NCBI RefSeq assembly: GCF_943733665.1
Contig: NZ_OX030782.1
Coordinates: 516,001-580,000 of the forward strand
Direction: 5' to 3'
Origin: Aquimarina sp. Aq107
GTDB lineage: Bacteria; Bacteroidota; Bacteroidia; Flavobacteriales; Flavobacteriaceae
Length of the DNA stretch: 64,000 nucleotides
Positions 1 to 5,818 of the stretch are shown in pieces. Each line of letters opens with the position of its first letter. Position 1 is the first letter of the stretch. The translations under genes were made by a program, and so were the position numbers. The notes under the pieces were generated by a model. It saw only the letters and a list, made by a program, of their open reading frames with translations, searched no databases and was not told the origin of the DNA.

Positions 1-306
1 TTTCTTATTTAATACTTCGTTATATTTTTTTGTGTCAGAAGAATATGAAATCAGATCACCATATATACCGTCAATATATAGCTTTCCACAATTTGTGCAT
101 TCCCATAAGGTTTTGAATATGTTTTGTCTTCTTAACTGCATACAAGCTTCTTCTTTTTCTTTTTTAGATTCTCCAGATTTTTCAATTGCAGCATCAATAT
201 TATCCCAAAAATCAAACCATTGAGTATCAGAAATCAAATAACCTTTATTTTTAAGATAATCTGTTTGATCAATAATTATATTTTCACAAGAGCACTTTAT
301 CTTCAT
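1..306 (-). CDS. Partial cysteine-pair protein, C-terminus outside window
   Basis: An open minus-strand frame runs from an ATG at 306 off the left edge with no stop, giving 102 codons. The product begins MKIKCSCENII, so it has a CxC pair at residues 5-7, and a CTNCG knuckle about 70 residues in; together these look like a split zinc-binding site. The middle is charged and helical (around SGESKKEKEEA). I do not recognise the family. The leader is A-rich, as expected for Bacteroidota, and the recurring spacer motif lies about 20 bases upstream. It is the last of a run of small same-strand genes in an accessory patch. The reading frame is clear; the function is unknown. Confidence 0.7.
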   Translation of the reverse strand, partial: MKIKCSCENIIIDQTDYLKNKGYLISDTQWFDFWDNIDAAIEKSGESKKEKEEACMQLRRQNIFKTLWECTNCGKLYIDGIYGDLISYSSDTKKYNEVLNKK

Positions 307-480
307 TTTGTTTATTTCGGTTCTCTGATTGGCTAAACGGTTTGTGTATGTTTAGTTCATTTGGTTTAGCTACTAATTTAATAAATAAAACTGGCGATAA
401 TTGTTTTGCAAGTGATTTTAGCAGTGGAAACCCGGAGCAATGAACAACTTGCTCATTATTAGCAACTGGATTCGATTCAT
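307..480. other. Intergenic spacer with hairpin
   Basis: This 174-base spacer holds no convincing gene. It carries one copy of the accessory-patch motif at 328-350 and a small hairpin with arms GAGCAA (435-440) and TTGCTC (449-454). It resembles the other spacers of this patch in having the motif just upstream of the next minus-strand start codon. Confidence 0.5.
328..350 (-). repeat. Accessory-patch spacer motif, copy 1
   Basis: Read on the minus strand this is CATACACAAACCGTTTAGCC, ending about 21 bases before the start codon at 306. Related sequences precede the genes starting at 903, 1229 and 2652, with shared core ATACACA followed by GTTnGC or a close variant. Confidence 0.5.
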
Positions 481-903
481 TTATTTTTCCATAACGGGAT
501 AGATATTAGGTTTAGTAATGACAATAAATAGATATCCAATTAATAGACCAATAACAGAAAAAATAATATCATTTATATCATAAACATTATTGCCTCCAAG
601 ATTATGTATCTTCATTTCCTGAGTTATAACATAAACTCCTCCAATTATTGGAACAATAGCATATAAAAGATTTCTTTTGATTCGCCTTTTTTCATTCAAT
701 ACTCGTAGATTTAGGTAAAGGCCTATTCCAGTTAAAATAAGAACTCCGATTACTGCCTCGAAAAAGTTTGGCAATGAAAGCAATGTATTTTTTACCCATT
801 CTGGTGAATTATTCTTTAATATAGAGGGTCTTATTAGTTTGAAAAACACAAACAAAGCGATCAGCGCAAACTGAATTCTTGCTAATTTTAATATATCTCT
901 CAT
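481..903 (-). CDS. Small four-helix membrane protein, function unknown
   Basis: This 140-residue protein has four hydrophobic segments at about residues 8-24, 47-68, 79-95 and 110-131, joined by short basic loops (for example NEKRRIKRN between the second and third). It would sit in the inner membrane. There are no catalytic motifs that I can see and I do not recognise the family. The ATG at 903 follows an A-rich leader, and the spacer motif ends only 6 bases upstream, so the motif is probably in the untranslated leader. It is one of several unrelated small genes on the same strand in this patch, each with its own spacer, which suggests acquired cargo and not one operon. Confidence 0.65.
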   Translation of the reverse strand: MRDILKLARIQFALIALFVFFKLIRPSILKNNSPEWVKNTLLSLPNFFEAVIGVLILTGIGLYLNLRVLNEKRRIKRNLLYAIVPIIGGVYVITQEMKIHNLGGNNVYDINDIIFSVIGLLIGYLFIVITKPNIYPVMEK

Positions 904-909
904 TTTAGC

Positions 910-935
910 TTGTTGCTAACGTTAAATATATGTGT
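910..935 (-). repeat. Accessory-patch spacer motif, copy 2
   Basis: On the minus strand ACACATATATTTAACGTTAG and the following CAACAA lie directly before the ATG at 903. The ACACA and CGTTAGC parts match the other copies; the spacing between them is a few bases longer here. Confidence 0.45.
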
Positions 936-1037
936 CTTAACATGACAAAATGTTACCTAACCATTGATAAATCTATACTGATTTTATAACCTTTTTATCT
1001 TCTGAACACAATCAAAATATTCCAATTTTGTAATTGG

Positions 1038-1229
1038 TTAAATCAAATTATATACGATTATAGGAGCAGAAAATACTAATAATCCAATTATTCCATTCAT
1101 ATATGAATCATCTTTTAAAAATTCTTTGAATGTTTTTTTAGATTTCCAGAATCTCGAAATAAACCATCTAAAACTTGCTCCGGGATAGGAGAATATCAAG
1201 ATAATTATCATTTCAAAAATGGCTTCCAT
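1038..1229 (-). CDS. Small two-helix membrane protein, function unknown
   Basis: This 63-residue protein has an N-terminal hydrophobic stretch (residues 4-15), a basic aromatic middle (RWFISRFWKSKKTFKEF) and a C-terminal hydrophobic helix (about residues 45-62). That pattern fits a small inner-membrane protein with its basic loop in the cytoplasm. I do not recognise a named family. The composition is much more protein-like than a random frame in AT-rich DNA, and the spacer motif sits 3 bases upstream of the ATG, as for its neighbours; both support a real gene. Length alone is weak evidence, so confidence is moderate. Confidence 0.55.
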   Translation of the reverse strand: MEAIFEMIIILIFSYPGASFRWFISRFWKSKKTFKEFLKDDSYMNGIIGLLVFSAPIIVYNLI

Positions 1230-1232
1230 AAT

Positions 1233-1255
1233 GTGCTGTAACGGACTTGTGTATG
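1233..1255 (-). repeat. Accessory-patch spacer motif, copy 3
   Basis: On the minus strand CATACACAAGTCCGTTACAG followed by CAC lies 3 bases before the ATG at 1229. It is the proximal end of the structured spacer at 1230-1439. Confidence 0.5.
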
Positions 1256-1415
1256 GAACGTAGTGTGCAAAAAGACACTAACTTTTCGGATTAACACAGA
1301 GCCGAATTTTTATATTTTGTTTTTAATTTTTCTCTTTTTAAAAGCCAAATTAAAAATTTGGCGTACTTTCTAAATATAAACTAACCTTTCGGTTTAGCAC
1401 TTATTAGCTATGTTT

Positions 1416-1434
1416 TATACACGTTGTTGGCAGT
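1416..1434 (+). repeat. Inverted copy of spacer motif at distal end of HEPN module
   Basis: TATACACGTTGTTGGCAGT, immediately downstream of the HEPN gene stop, is nearly the exact reverse complement of the sequence at 2671-2690. One base is inserted and one or two differ, depending on the alignment. The two copies face each other and bracket the two-gene module. Confidence 0.7.
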
Positions 1435-1439
1435 AGTTT

Positions 1440-2159
1440 TTACGAGAAAGGTTTGTAAACATTTAATATTAAAATTTCAATATGTGCAGCCACTTTATTT
1501 TCTCCAATTTTCAATGTAGATGGGTGTCCACAAGAATTTCTTAATTTTAAACAACTTTCTAGTTCGTTTTTAGTGTTTTTTCCAATTATTCCAATTCCCT
1601 CAACTACCTGAAGAAAGTCATATTCTTTCATTCTTGTAAGACCATCTATATTACTTGCCGTTTTCCATTTTGGCAACCTTCTTTTTGCTTCAGTATTAAA
1701 ATCTGAAAGCTCGTTTTTTACTATGAATTCGTAAATTGTAGAAATTGCTCCAATCCAAGAAAACACAACTGCCGATTTTAAAAGTTTATACTCTAACGAA
1801 ATAATTGCTTCGTTAATGAAATCTTGAACATATTGTGATTTAATTTTTTTGGCTTGTTCAGATAAATTTTTATGATGGATTATTATAGGCGATTTACCAA
1901 TGATTTTTAGTTCTTCGAGATGTTTTTTTCCTTTTGATGTTAAAGTCCATCCATCTTTCAGTTTTGATGCATAACCTTTAAGTGAAGAAAGAACCATTGA
2001 GATATTCCATTTTTCTATTTCTCGTAATCCATTAGCTTTTCCTAGTTCTTTAATTTCTTTGACTGCTTTTGGTGAAGCATCATTAAAATTAAGTAAAATT
2101 AGGGTTTTGGTTTTTCTATCAAATTCACCACTTAATAAGTCATTTAAATCAACCAGCAT
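1440..2159 (-). CDS. Winged-helix/HEPN-like protein of a two-gene module
   Basis: This is a 239-residue protein. Residues 25-85 look like a winged helix (helices around KAVKEIKELGK and MVLSSLKGYASKL, then a GWTLTSKGKKHLEEL wing). Residues 105-239 are helical and end in a HEPN-type signature, R207-N208-x3-H212 in LKLRNSCGHPS, preceded by a conserved-looking RMKEYDFLQVVE segment. HEPN domains with this R-N...H arrangement are often metal-independent RNases in toxin-antitoxin, abortive-infection and CRISPR systems; RNase activity here is inference. Its ATG overlaps the end of the upstream gene by 11 bases, so translation is probably coupled. The protein has no signal peptide and should be cytoplasmic. 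Similar uncharacterised proteins are widespread in bacteria, to my recollection. Confidence 0.75.
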   Translation of the reverse strand: MLVDLNDLLSGEFDRKTKTLILLNFNDASPKAVKEIKELGKANGLREIEKWNISMVLSSLKGYASKLKDGWTLTSKGKKHLEELKIIGKSPIIIHHKNLSEQAKKIKSQYVQDFINEAIISLEYKLLKSAVVFSWIGAISTIYEFIVKNELSDFNTEAKRRLPKWKTASNIDGLTRMKEYDFLQVVEGIGIIGKNTKNELESCLKLRNSCGHPSTLKIGENKVAAHIEILILNVYKPFS

Positions 2160-2652
2160 TTAATGTCGCATTAAGTGATTTTTTCAGAGACGCAGAAAGA
2201 GCATAAGTGTCTTTTTTTCTTTCGATTATTTTGTGACTACCTGTCAAAGTTTTTAGAGAAACAGATAAATTTTTTCCGTGAGAACTTTTGTAATAATTTG
2301 ACGCCTTTTTCATTTCAGTTAATATTTCTTTGCGATGGAAAGTATCTTTTCCTTGGACAAAAACTAAATGAGCACTTGCAGCTATTGTTACATCTGTTCC
2401 AGTTTTTGCATTTAATTTTGCTGCAATTGAATTAGTTGACATTTGAATAGTTGAACCATTATTTGTTGTTTCAACTTCTGTTACTGAATTACTTTCTTGT
2501 TCTGGAATTTGAGGCTCAATATCATCTGGAATTGAACTTTTAAGACTTATGATTTTATCTATTAAATCAGGTAAATCTTTTTTTAAGTAATTTTCGTTCC
2601 CTTCATATTCAATTTCAATAGTTCCAATCTTAATCTTAATTTTATGTTCCAT
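2149..2652 (-). CDS. Partner protein of the HEPN-like module
   Basis: I place the start at the ATG at 2652, preceded by the A-rich leader AAAAAATAACAAT; an in-frame ATG at 2700 would put the spacer motif inside the gene. The 167-residue product has a beta-rich N-terminus (residues 3-17, KIKIKIGTIEIEYEG), a helix at 22-38, an acidic and polar linker at 40-75 and a basic C-terminal half. That half (around FHRKEILTEMKKASNYYKSSH and LKTLTGSHKIIERKKDTYALS) resembles a winged-helix or similar nucleic-acid-binding fold. It lacks a signal peptide. The end overlaps the HEPN gene by 11 bases. It may be a regulator, antitoxin or sensor for the HEPN protein; that role is inferred from position only. Confidence 0.7.
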   Translation of the reverse strand: MEHKIKIKIGTIEIEYEGNENYLKKDLPDLIDKIISLKSSIPDDIEPQIPEQESNSVTEVETTNNGSTIQMSTNSIAAKLNAKTGTDVTIAASAHLVFVQGKDTFHRKEILTEMKKASNYYKSSHGKNLSVSLKTLTGSHKIIERKKDTYALSASLKKSLNATLNAG

Positions 2653-2670
2653 ATTGTTATTTTTTAAATT

Positions 2671-2690
2671 ACTGCCAACATGCGTGTATA
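2671..2690 (-). repeat. Accessory-patch spacer motif, copy 4
   Basis: ACTGCCAACATGCGTGTATA on the plus strand reads TATACACGCATGTTGGCAGT on the minus strand, 18 bases before the start at 2652. It pairs as an inverted repeat with 1416-1434. Confidence 0.65.
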
Positions 2691-2707
2691 GGTATTGCAT
2701 ATAGTAT

Positions 2708-2739
2708 CGTTTGTAATTACTTGTAAGCGTTTACAAACG
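2708..2739. promoter_or_regulatory. Operator-like inverted repeat upstream of HEPN module
   Basis: Perfect 9-base arms CGTTTGTAA (2708-2716) and TTACAAACG (2731-2739) flank a 14-base spacer, and a second TTGTAA lies within that spacer. The element lies 56-87 bases upstream of the start at 2652 and is a plausible binding site for a dimeric repressor. Promoter elements of the TAnnTTTG type are not obvious here. Confidence 0.45.
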
Positions 2740-2803
2740 TATTATATCTCGTTAACTTTACAGGCATTTTTGTTTTATGGATCTAAAAATAATGTAAAAT
2801 TCC

Positions 2804-2839
2804 CCACAAAACAAAACCACATATGAATTCATATGTGGT
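2804..2839 (-). terminator. Intrinsic terminator of the cupin gene
   Basis: A perfect 24-base palindrome (half-site ACCACATATGAA, 2816-2839) lies 26 bases past the cupin stop codon. On the minus strand it is followed by TTTGTTTTG, as expected of a factor-independent terminator. Confidence 0.7.
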
Positions 2840-2865
2840 CTAGGTGCATTGTTATGTAGTATTTC

Positions 2866-3300
2866 TTACTCCTCATAAATATCAAATTCTGCGGATATGG
2901 CTTTCATAAGTTCAGCATCTTCAAAATCACTATCAGACATCTTAGATAGCTTTTCTAAGTATAAATCAAATTGACCATTTTTAAATATTGTAAGCATTTT
3001 TCCTCCTTCTTGACAACTTGCAGCGTGCCATATATAAGGAGGTACAGTGATCGTATCTCCTGGTTTTGCAATGATTGTTTCATCATCAAAAATTAATTCT
3101 ACTTCTCCCTCTAGTATATAAAATACTTCGGTCATAATTTTATGATGATGTCTGGCCAGATAGAATCCTGGTTTTAAGGTATCTTCTACAAAACATAACT
3201 CTCCCTGTGTTTTATCAGAAGAAAGCTTAATAAAGCAATGATCCTGAGAGTAATTATAATTATCGCCTTTTCCGTTTCTTATAATTTCTTTTTCTTTCAT
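2866..3300 (-). CDS. Cupin-domain protein
   Basis: This 144-residue single-domain cupin has motif 1 around residues 46-66, with candidate metal ligands H51 and H53 and E58 in ARHHHKIMTEVFYILEGEV. Motif 2 is around residues 80-92 (PGDTITVPPYIWH), with H92 as the fourth ligand. A complete ligand set suggests a metal-binding beta-barrel in the cytoplasm; the substrate cannot be told from the sequence. The C-terminal 35 residues are helical and acidic. It is followed by its own terminator and lies downstream of the ABM/SnoaL lipoprotein on the same strand, with a 59-base gap, so the two may be co-transcribed. The start at 3300 has an A/T-rich leader. Confidence 0.85.
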   Translation of the reverse strand: MKEKEIIRNGKGDNYNYSQDHCFIKLSSDKTQGELCFVEDTLKPGFYLARHHHKIMTEVFYILEGEVELIFDDETIIAKPGDTITVPPYIWHAASCQEGGKMLTIFKNGQFDLYLEKLSKMSDSDFEDAELMKAISAEFDIYEE

Positions 3301-3359
3301 TTTTATTGTTTTAATATGATTGCATTTGTTATGGGTATTTAAGTTTTAAGAATTTTGAT

Positions 3360-4814
3360 CTAGAATTTTCCATTCTCATTCTTCCATTCTGATTTAGGCG
3401 GAATTGTTGTAATTACATCCCAATGTTCTACGATCAACCTATTTTCTAATCTAAATAAATCATAAAATGCAGTAGGATCACCTTTACCAAATTTTCCTTC
3501 GCTTACAGCTAGTACAAAGTTTCCTTCACCCACTACCATATGTAATTTTTGATATTCCATAACCAATCCATTCTTAGCAAAATACTTCATAGCTTCTCCA
3601 AAACCTTCTAGTCCATCTGCAACAGCAGGATTATGTTGTATATATTCTTTGGGATTAATATAATTAGTGATCTTATCCATTTCACCATTTAGCAGTACTT
3701 TTTCAATAAAATCTTTTACTTTGGTTTTGTTCGCTTCGGTTTTATCTAAGTCTTTAATTTTAGTAGCGCCGTCAAATTGTGTATGTCCGCTTGGGTTAGG
3801 TTTTTGTACCGCTAATAGGTTATCCCAATGTTCTACAATGAGACCATCTTCAAACTTAAAAACATCAAATCCTGCCTTTGGACCAAAGAAGTCATATTCT
3901 GTATGCGTAAATACGTAGTCTCCGTCTTCAAAAGCTCGTATAATATTTGCTTTAAATCCACTTTCTGGCGCGTTTTTCATGACTTCGCCAAAACCTGCCA
4001 ACCCGTTTCCAACATCTAAGTTGTGTTGAATGTACTTTTGTGGATTTATATATGAAATAGGAGTTTGATCACCGGTATTAAAACTATTTAATAATGCTAT
4101 TACTTTTTCTTTTTTGGTTACATACGCTGATAAGAACTCATAACGTCCCATAAACATACTAGATTGGTCCATTTTGGACATAAAATCCTTTGCTGTTGAA
4201 TTAGCCATAAAACCATCTAAAGATGCATCTGATGCTTCTTTTGTTGTCCAATAAATAGCAACTGCTTGCTTACCTTTTTCATTGATGCCTGTAAGTCGTT
4301 GTAAAAATCCATCTCTTTTTCCTGTAAAATCGGTTTCTACTTTCTGATTAAGTTGATTAAATTTTTCTACATCTGTATCATGCTTTAGGTCAAATGTCAT
4401 AACCTCTACGAACTTACTTTTATCTGCATTGAAGGTTTTATCCATTGCATAACGTTCCATTTTCATAGTAGAGCCGTTTATCATTTGTGCATAATCTGCA
4501 ACAGATGTATCACTCATAAACTTGCTCATTGATGCTGTGGCATTTGCTGTGTTTGTCCAATAAACGATTACTACGTATGTTCCGTTTTTATCAATGGCAC
4601 TTTGTCTTTTGATAAAACCAGGTTGCTTACTGGTGAAATCTTTTTCTACCTGTGCATCTCTCTTTTTAAAATCTAATGGATCGACATCTCCTTTAATTTC
4701 GAAGGTGGTTACTTCCATAATAGTTTTTGCTTCTGTAGCTGCTTTTTTAGTTTCGGCACAATGACTTAGAAATAGAGTCATTAAAACTAGGGTAAGTTTA
4801 ATTGTGTGTTTCAT
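3360..4814 (-). CDS. Lipoprotein with tandem ABM-like and SnoaL-like domains
   Basis: This 484-residue protein has a lipoprotein signal with lipobox LSHC (C19). The body is built of two duplicated pairs. Residues about 32-130 and 135-228 are related to each other (EVTTFEIKGDVDPLDFKKR versus EVMTFDLKHDTDVEKFNQL, each ending in a YWT strand and a MERYA or MGRYE strand) and look like ABM-type dimeric alpha-beta barrels. Residues about 235-345 and 360-475 are related SnoaL/NTF2-like domains (YIQHN, GLxGFGE and LIVEHWD in both). The cell location is periplasmic or outer membrane. A binding or lyase/isomerase role on a small hydrophobic molecule is possible but unproven. An inverted repeat lies just upstream, and the AraC-type gene 106 bases upstream may control it. 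Confidence 0.8.
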   Translation of the reverse strand: MKHTIKLTLVLMTLFLSHCAETKKAATEAKTIMEVTTFEIKGDVDPLDFKKRDAQVEKDFTSKQPGFIKRQSAIDKNGTYVVIVYWTNTANATASMSKFMSDTSVADYAQMINGSTMKMERYAMDKTFNADKSKFVEVMTFDLKHDTDVEKFNQLNQKVETDFTGKRDGFLQRLTGINEKGKQAVAIYWTTKEASDASLDGFMANSTAKDFMSKMDQSSMFMGRYEFLSAYVTKKEKVIALLNSFNTGDQTPISYINPQKYIQHNLDVGNGLAGFGEVMKNAPESGFKANIIRAFEDGDYVFTHTEYDFFGPKAGFDVFKFEDGLIVEHWDNLLAVQKPNPSGHTQFDGATKIKDLDKTEANKTKVKDFIEKVLLNGEMDKITNYINPKEYIQHNPAVADGLEGFGEAMKYFAKNGLVMEYQKLHMVVGEGNFVLAVSEGKFGKGDPTAFYDLFRLENRLIVEHWDVITTIPPKSEWKNENGKF

Positions 4815-4823
4815 TTTACAGTG

Positions 4824-4853
4824 TTTGATAATAATATGAATTGTATTATCAAA
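4824..4853. promoter_or_regulatory. Inverted repeat before the ABM/SnoaL lipoprotein
   Basis: Perfect 10-base arms TTTGATAATA (4824-4833) and TATTATCAAA (4844-4853) flank a 10-base spacer, 10 bases upstream of the start codon at 4814. There is no U-tract after it on the minus strand, so an operator or leader hairpin is more likely than a terminator of the upstream AraC gene. Confidence 0.45.
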
Positions 4854-4919
4854 ATTACTTCAGTATAGAAAAAATAGAGTGGTAGATATTATCCTAAATA
4901 GTGTCAAAATAGGAAAATG

Positions 4920-5798
4920 TTATTGATGTGATTTTCTAAAGACCTCTGGAGAGCTTTTTACGTATTTTTTGAAATATTTAAAAAAATTAGCTGGATCATC
5001 AAAACCTGCGGTGTAGGCTATTTCTTTAATTGATGCATTGGTGCCAATAAGTAATCTTTTTATTTGCGTAATGGCGATTTCATCAATGAAGTTTTTGGCC
5101 GGTTTATTAACTATTGCTTGTACAATATTGTTCAGTGTTTTAGTAGAACAGCCCATGTTTTGAGCATAAAACATTACTTTTTTATTGGTAAAACAATTCT
5201 TTTCTACCATTTCTTGAAGTGATAAGAATTCGGTTAAATATTTTTTCTTGTTTGGTAATTGTCCATGGTTAAACTTGATACGGAATAATTTGGTTATTAG
5301 TATATGTAAAGTACTACGAGTAATACTAATAGAGTACTCATCTTTTAATTTATACTCTGATACTATTTGCCCGATTAAAGAGTAGAAATTAGAAAAAACA
5401 TTTTCTTCGATATCTAATTCAATTTTAGGAAAGCTTATTAATTCATTAAACAATTGAAACGATTTTAAAGCTTCTAATTTGTTGATATGACTCACTATAA
5501 ATTCTTCTGTAAAGATCAGTAGATATCCTTTTACGTTAGGGCTTTTTGAGAATTTTTGAATTTGATCTTTTCGAACTAATAAAACAGAACCTTTTTGGTA
5601 TTTGTAATCTACAAAATCAATAGTATGATACCCATTTCCTTCAATAATAAAAATTATGATGTAGAATTTGACAATGTGATTTTTGCAAATATCATGATCT
5701 AACTTTCTATTCAGTAGTTCTTCAAGCTGGACTACTTCAAAGTAAGATTTAGGATTTGTCTTATTGTCGAATTTTACATGTTTAATTTTTTCTTTCAC
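4920..5798 (-). CDS. AraC-family transcriptional regulator
   Basis: This is a 292-residue regulator. The N-terminal 150 residues look like a cupin-type sensor (YHTIDFVDYKYQKGSVLLVRKDQIQKF). The C-terminal 100 residues carry two helix-turn-helix units, the second being IKEIAYTAGFDDPANFFKYFKKY followed by SPEVFR, the typical AraC signature. It binds DNA in the cytoplasm; the ligand is unknown. It lies between the beta-lactamase-like gene (20 bases upstream) and the ABM/SnoaL lipoprotein on the same strand, so both are candidate targets or operon partners. The inverted repeat at 4824-4853 is a possible binding site. Length and domain order are normal for the family. Confidence 0.9.
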   Translation of the reverse strand: MKEKIKHVKFDNKTNPKSYFEVVQLEELLNRKLDHDICKNHIVKFYIIIFIIEGNGYHTIDFVDYKYQKGSVLLVRKDQIQKFSKSPNVKGYLLIFTEEFIVSHINKLEALKSFQLFNELISFPKIELDIEENVFSNFYSLIGQIVSEYKLKDEYSISITRSTLHILITKLFRIKFNHGQLPNKKKYLTEFLSLQEMVEKNCFTNKKVMFYAQNMGCSTKTLNNIVQAIVNKPAKNFIDEIAITQIKRLLIGTNASIKEIAYTAGFDDPANFFKYFKKYVKSSPEVFRKSHQ

Positions 5799-5818
5799 TT
5801 AATTACAATGCTTATTTA

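Larger units (their letters stand above)
1230..1439. repeat. Structured spacer bracketed by inverted motifs
   Basis: The spacer between the 63-residue gene and the HEPN gene is bracketed by two inverted versions of the patch motif: GTGCTGTAACGGACTTGTGT with trailing ATG at 1233-1255 and TATACACGTTGTTGGCAGT at 1416-1434. Its middle holds a perfect hairpin with arms GCCAAATT (1344-1351) and AATTTGGC (1355-1362). I see no gene in it. The whole could fold as one long imperfect hairpin, an arrangement like an integron attC site, but the attC core consensus is not matched. Confidence 0.55.

Noticed and set aside
32..223. A 63-codon plus-strand frame at the left edge
   Set aside because: It lies opposite the longer, more protein-like minus-strand frame 1-306, which shows cysteine motifs; the plus frame has a random composition.
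1230..1439. Integron attC site
   Set aside because: The layout is similar but the core RYYYAAC/GTTRRRY sequences are not present, and no integron integrase gene is in the window; kept only as a structured spacer.
2175..2435. Plus-strand frame opposite the HEPN partner gene
   Set aside because: It is rich in F and L, as expected of an antisense shadow of a lysine-rich gene, and has no leader.
2652..2700. Upstream ATG at 2700 as the start of the HEPN partner gene
   Set aside because: It would put the recurring spacer motif inside the coding sequence, while the ATG at 2652 has a normal A-rich leader and begins a regular beta-strand.
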